The notes under the pieces are model-generated. The model ran no database searches and had not been told where the DNA came from. It was given only the letters and a program-made list of their open reading frames with translations. Below, in pieces: positions 5,427-7,595 of a DNA stretch of 7,595 bases (position 1 is the first letter of the stretch; the number at the start of each line of letters is the position of its first letter). The DNA is taken from contig VBAO01000014.1 of the NCBI GenBank assembly GCA_005883865.1, positions 1 through 7,595 of the forward strand. Reading direction: 5' to 3'. Both the position numbers and the translations under genes were made by a program. Origin of the DNA: Candidatus Segetimicrobium genomatis (GTDB taxonomy: Bacteria > Sysuimicrobiota > Sysuimicrobiia > Sysuimicrobiales > Segetimicrobiaceae).

Positions 5427-6937
5427 CCCGCCGGACGATCGTCACCCTCGCCGCGATGCTCGGCATGTTCCTGGCCGCGATCGACCAGACCGCGGTCGGG
5501 ACGGCGATGCCCACCATCACCCGGGCGCTCGGCGGCCTGGCGCTCTACTCCTGGGTGTTCGCCGCCTACCAGATCGCGTTCGTGACGACGACGCCCATCT
5601 TCGGCCGGCTCGCCGACCTCTACGGGCGAAAGCGGATCTATCTCATCGGCATCCTCGGCTTCGTCGGGGCCTCGGTGCTGTGCGGGCTGGCGCAGCGGAT
5701 GGATCAGCTGGTCCTGTTCCGTCTCCTCCAGGGGGTGGGCGGCGGCGCGGTGCTGCCGATCGCCCTGACGATCATCGCCGACCTGTACCCGATCGAGCAG
5801 CGCCTCAGGATCCAGGGCATCTTCAGCGGGGTGTGGGGGCTCGCGGCGATCGTGGGCCCCCTCCTCGGCGGGCTGCTCGCCGACCACGCGAACTGGCGGT
5901 GGATCTTCTTCTTGAACGTCCCCGCGGGGCTCGCGGCGACGGCGATCATCATGGCGGCATTCCGCGATCCGGGGACCCCGCGTCCGGGACGGGTGGATTA
6001 TGCCGGGATCGGCCTCCTCTCGGGCGCCGCGGTGGTGCTCCTGCTCCTCCTGCTCTGGGGCGGCCAGGCGTTTCCCTGGCGGTCGCCCGCCGCGGGCGGA
6101 TTGGCCGCGCTCTGCGTCGCGCTCGCCGTCCTGTTCGTCCGGGTCGAGGTCAGGACCCCGCAGCCGTTCCTTCCATTTAGTCTCTTCGCGGACCGGGTGG
6201 TGACGGTCTCGTCGCTCGGCGGCTTCCTGCTCGGGGCCAGCATGTTCAGCGCCGTGGTCTACATCCCGCTCTTCGCCCAGGGCGTCATCGGGATGAGCGC
6301 GACTGCGGCGGGGGTCGTGCTGATGCCCTTCATGCTCTGCTGGACGTTGTCGAGCATCGTCGGGGGCCGGCTGGCGCTGCGGTGGGGATACCGGCCCGTC
6401 ACGGCCGGCGGTATGCTGCTCCTGGTGAGCGGGTTTGTCCTGCTCACCCGCCTCACCGCTCACGCGCCGATCCGGGAGTTGTGGACCTCGATGACCGTGC
6501 TGGGCCTGGCCATGGGGCTGACGGCCACGATGTTCATGATCGCGATGCAGAACGCGGTGCCGAGCGCGCAGCGGGGGCTCGCGACGTCGGTCAACATCTT
6601 CGTGCGCAACATCGGGAGCGCGATCGGGGTCAGCCTCCAGGGCGCGGTCCTGATCGGGGTGCTGACGGCCCGGATCCGGACCGAGAGCGGGATCGCCGGG
6701 GGCGTCGGGCGGATCACCGACCCGCAGGCGGTGCTGGATCTCACGTCTCAGATACCCCTCACGCCCGCCGGGCGGGAGATGTTCCGGCTGGCGCTCGCGC
6801 AGGCGATCCACAGCACCTTCGTCCTCGGCCTCGCGCTCGCGCTCTGCGGCCTCGCCCTGGTGCTGGTCTACATGCCGTCGGGCAGCGTGGTCGAACTGTC
6901 GCCGGCGCGCGCGGCCGGAGGCGGAGACGCGGGCTGA
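5423..6937 (+). CDS. MFS transporter, DHA2 (14-helix) family
   Basis: This is an integral membrane carrier of 504 residues, the usual size of 14-helix proton-coupled exporters (EmrB/QacA type). Family motifs: AIDQTAVGTAMPTI (19-32, membrane-embedded Asp21), motif A GRLADLYGRKR (61-71), motif B around LFRLLQGVGGG (98-108, Arg100), antiporter motif C with GPLLGG (145-150), WRWIFFLNVP (158-167), and EVRTPQPFLPFSLF (242-255) before the second half. Motif C argues for substrate/H+ antiport, that is, export. The start is GTG at 5423, whose last bases are the glcE stop (GTGA); a G-rich run (5411-5417) may serve as ribosome binding site. Tight fusion to glcDFE suggests a link with glycolate or its product, but DHA2 carriers are mostly drug and small-molecule exporters. 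The substrate is unknown, and glycolate uptake normally uses LctP/GlcA-type permeases, which are absent here. Confidence 0.92.
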   Translation: MTRRTIVTLAAMLGMFLAAIDQTAVGTAMPTITRALGGLALYSWVFAAYQIAFVTTTPIFGRLADLYGRKRIYLIGILGFVGASVLCGLAQRMDQLVLFRLLQGVGGGAVLPIALTIIADLYPIEQRLRIQGIFSGVWGLAAIVGPLLGGLLADHANWRWIFFLNVPAGLAATAIIMAAFRDPGTPRPGRVDYAGIGLLSGAAVVLLLLLLWGGQAFPWRSPAAGGLAALCVALAVLFVRVEVRTPQPFLPFSLFADRVVTVSSLGGFLLGASMFSAVVYIPLFAQGVIGMSATAAGVVLMPFMLCWTLSSIVGGRLALRWGYRPVTAGGMLLLVSGFVLLTRLTAHAPIRELWTSMTVLGLAMGLTATMFMIAMQNAVPSAQRGLATSVNIFVRNIGSAIGVSLQGAVLIGVLTARIRTESGIAGGVGRITDPQAVLDLTSQIPLTPAGREMFRLALAQAIHSTFVLGLALALCGLALVLVYMPSGSVVELSPARAAGGGDAG

Positions 6938-6945
6938 CCCTCCCG

Positions 6946-7595
6946 ATGCACCCGGTCGTCCTGTCGCTCGCGATCCACAACCATCAGCCGGTCGGGAACT
7001 TCGACCACATCATGGCCAGGGCCACGGACAACGCGTACGCCCCCCTCGTGGGGGCGCTGGAACGCCACCCCCGGATCCGCCTGGCGCTCCATTATTCCGG
7101 GCCGCTCCTCGACTGGCTCAAGCCCCACCGGCCCGACCTCCTCCAGCGGATCCGGGCCCTGGCCGCCCGCGGGCAGGTCGAGATCCTCACCGGCGGCTAC
7201 TACGAACCGATCCTCGCCGCCATCCCGGATGCGGACAAGCGCGGCCAGATCGAGAAGCTCACCCGGACGATCACCGCGGAGTTTGGCTCCGCCCCCGAGG
7301 GCCTCTGGCTCGCCGAGCGGGTCTGGGAGCCGCACCTTCCGCGCGTGCTGAGCGAGGCCGGGGTCGAGTACGTGCTCGTCGACGACCGCCACTTCGCCCT
7401 CGCCGGGCTGGACACCGATGCCCTGGGCGGGTACTACCTGACGGACGAGCAAGGCGCCAGCCTCCGAGTTTTCCCGATCAGCCAGCCGCTGCGCTACTTG
7501 ATCCCGTTCGCCGACGTGGATAAGACGCTCGAGTACCTGGACGGACGGCGGGGCAGCGTGTCGGCACTCACCATGGTCGACGACGGCGAGAAGTT
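6946..7595 (+). CDS. Glycoside hydrolase family 57 enzyme (4-alpha-glucanotransferase/alpha-amylase-like), cut by right edge
   Basis: The first 216 residues are present; the gene runs off the window. GH57 signatures appear in order: IHNHQPVGNF (10-19, family region 1), GQVEILTGGYYEPIL (76-90, region 2), WLAERVWEP (121-129, region 3) with Glu124 as the expected nucleophile (Glu123 in Thermococcus litoralis 4-alpha-glucanotransferase), and MVDDGEK (210-216, region 4) holding the expected catalytic Asp (Asp213 or Asp212). The family cleaves or transfers alpha-1,4-glucan chains. The sequence resembles the 4-alpha-glucanotransferase/amylase subgroup more than branching enzymes or amylopullulanases, but the C-terminal half is missing. 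No signal peptide is seen, so it is probably cytosolic and acts on glycogen or maltodextrin. It begins eight bases after the MFS stop with no Shine-Dalgarno, so it probably lies on the same transcript, although its role is unrelated to glycolate. Confidence 0.9.
   Translation, partial: MHPVVLSLAIHNHQPVGNFDHIMARATDNAYAPLVGALERHPRIRLALHYSGPLLDWLKPHRPDLLQRIRALAARGQVEILTGGYYEPILAAIPDADKRGQIEKLTRTITAEFGSAPEGLWLAERVWEPHLPRVLSEAGVEYVLVDDRHFALAGLDTDALGGYYLTDEQGASLRVFPISQPLRYLIPFADVDKTLEYLDGRRGSVSALTMVDDGEK

Noticed and set aside
5270..6811. Long minus-strand open frame antisense to the MFS gene
   Set aside because: It is hydrophilic, repetitive sequence without a domain, and the sense strand encodes a clear 14-helix transporter.

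Overview
This is a GC-rich bacterial segment (roughly 70% G+C by eye) made of two divergent gene blocks. No tRNA, rRNA, CRISPR array, insertion sequence or phage gene was seen. The composition, the D-F-E glycolate oxidase order, the GH57 enzyme and the apparently leaderless start of glcD suggest a high-GC soil, sediment or hot-environment bacterium. A deep-branching Terrabacteria lineage (Armatimonadota-, Chloroflexota- or Sysuimicrobiota-like) is possible, but this placement is a guess; no marker gene supports it.

Left block, minus strand, read right to left from about 1163. It starts with a 50-residue single-pass membrane protein (1163-1011) that I do not recognise and that has a strong ribosome binding site. 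A DUF488 family protein follows (867-238), then the first 65 residues of an amidase-signature enzyme (195 to the left edge, continuing outside the window).

Divergent intergenic region (1164-1275). It holds an extended -10 promoter for the right block (TGTTATACT, 1258-1266), an 8-bp inverted repeat (1208-1215 / 1235-1242) and a short palindrome (1241-1253). The likely glcD start codon lies only ten bases past the -10 hexamer, so the message is probably leaderless or nearly so.

Right block, plus strand. glcD (FAD subunit, 1276-2751), glcF (Fe-S subunit, 2764-4101) and glcE (second FAD-domain subunit, 4098-5426) encode a complete three-subunit glycolate oxidase. It oxidises glycolate, or a related D-2-hydroxyacid, to glyoxylate (or the 2-oxoacid) and passes electrons to the respiratory chain. 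A 14-helix DHA2-type MFS transporter (5423-6937) overlaps glcE by four bases. Eight bases after it begins a glycoside hydrolase family 57 enzyme, cut by the right edge (6946-7595). The tight packing implies one transcript from 1258 onward.

The best leads are the unrecognised 50-aa membrane protein, the leaderless glcD promoter with candidate operators, and the coupling of an MFS carrier to glycolate oxidase. I found no convincing evidence for a wholly new multi-gene system.
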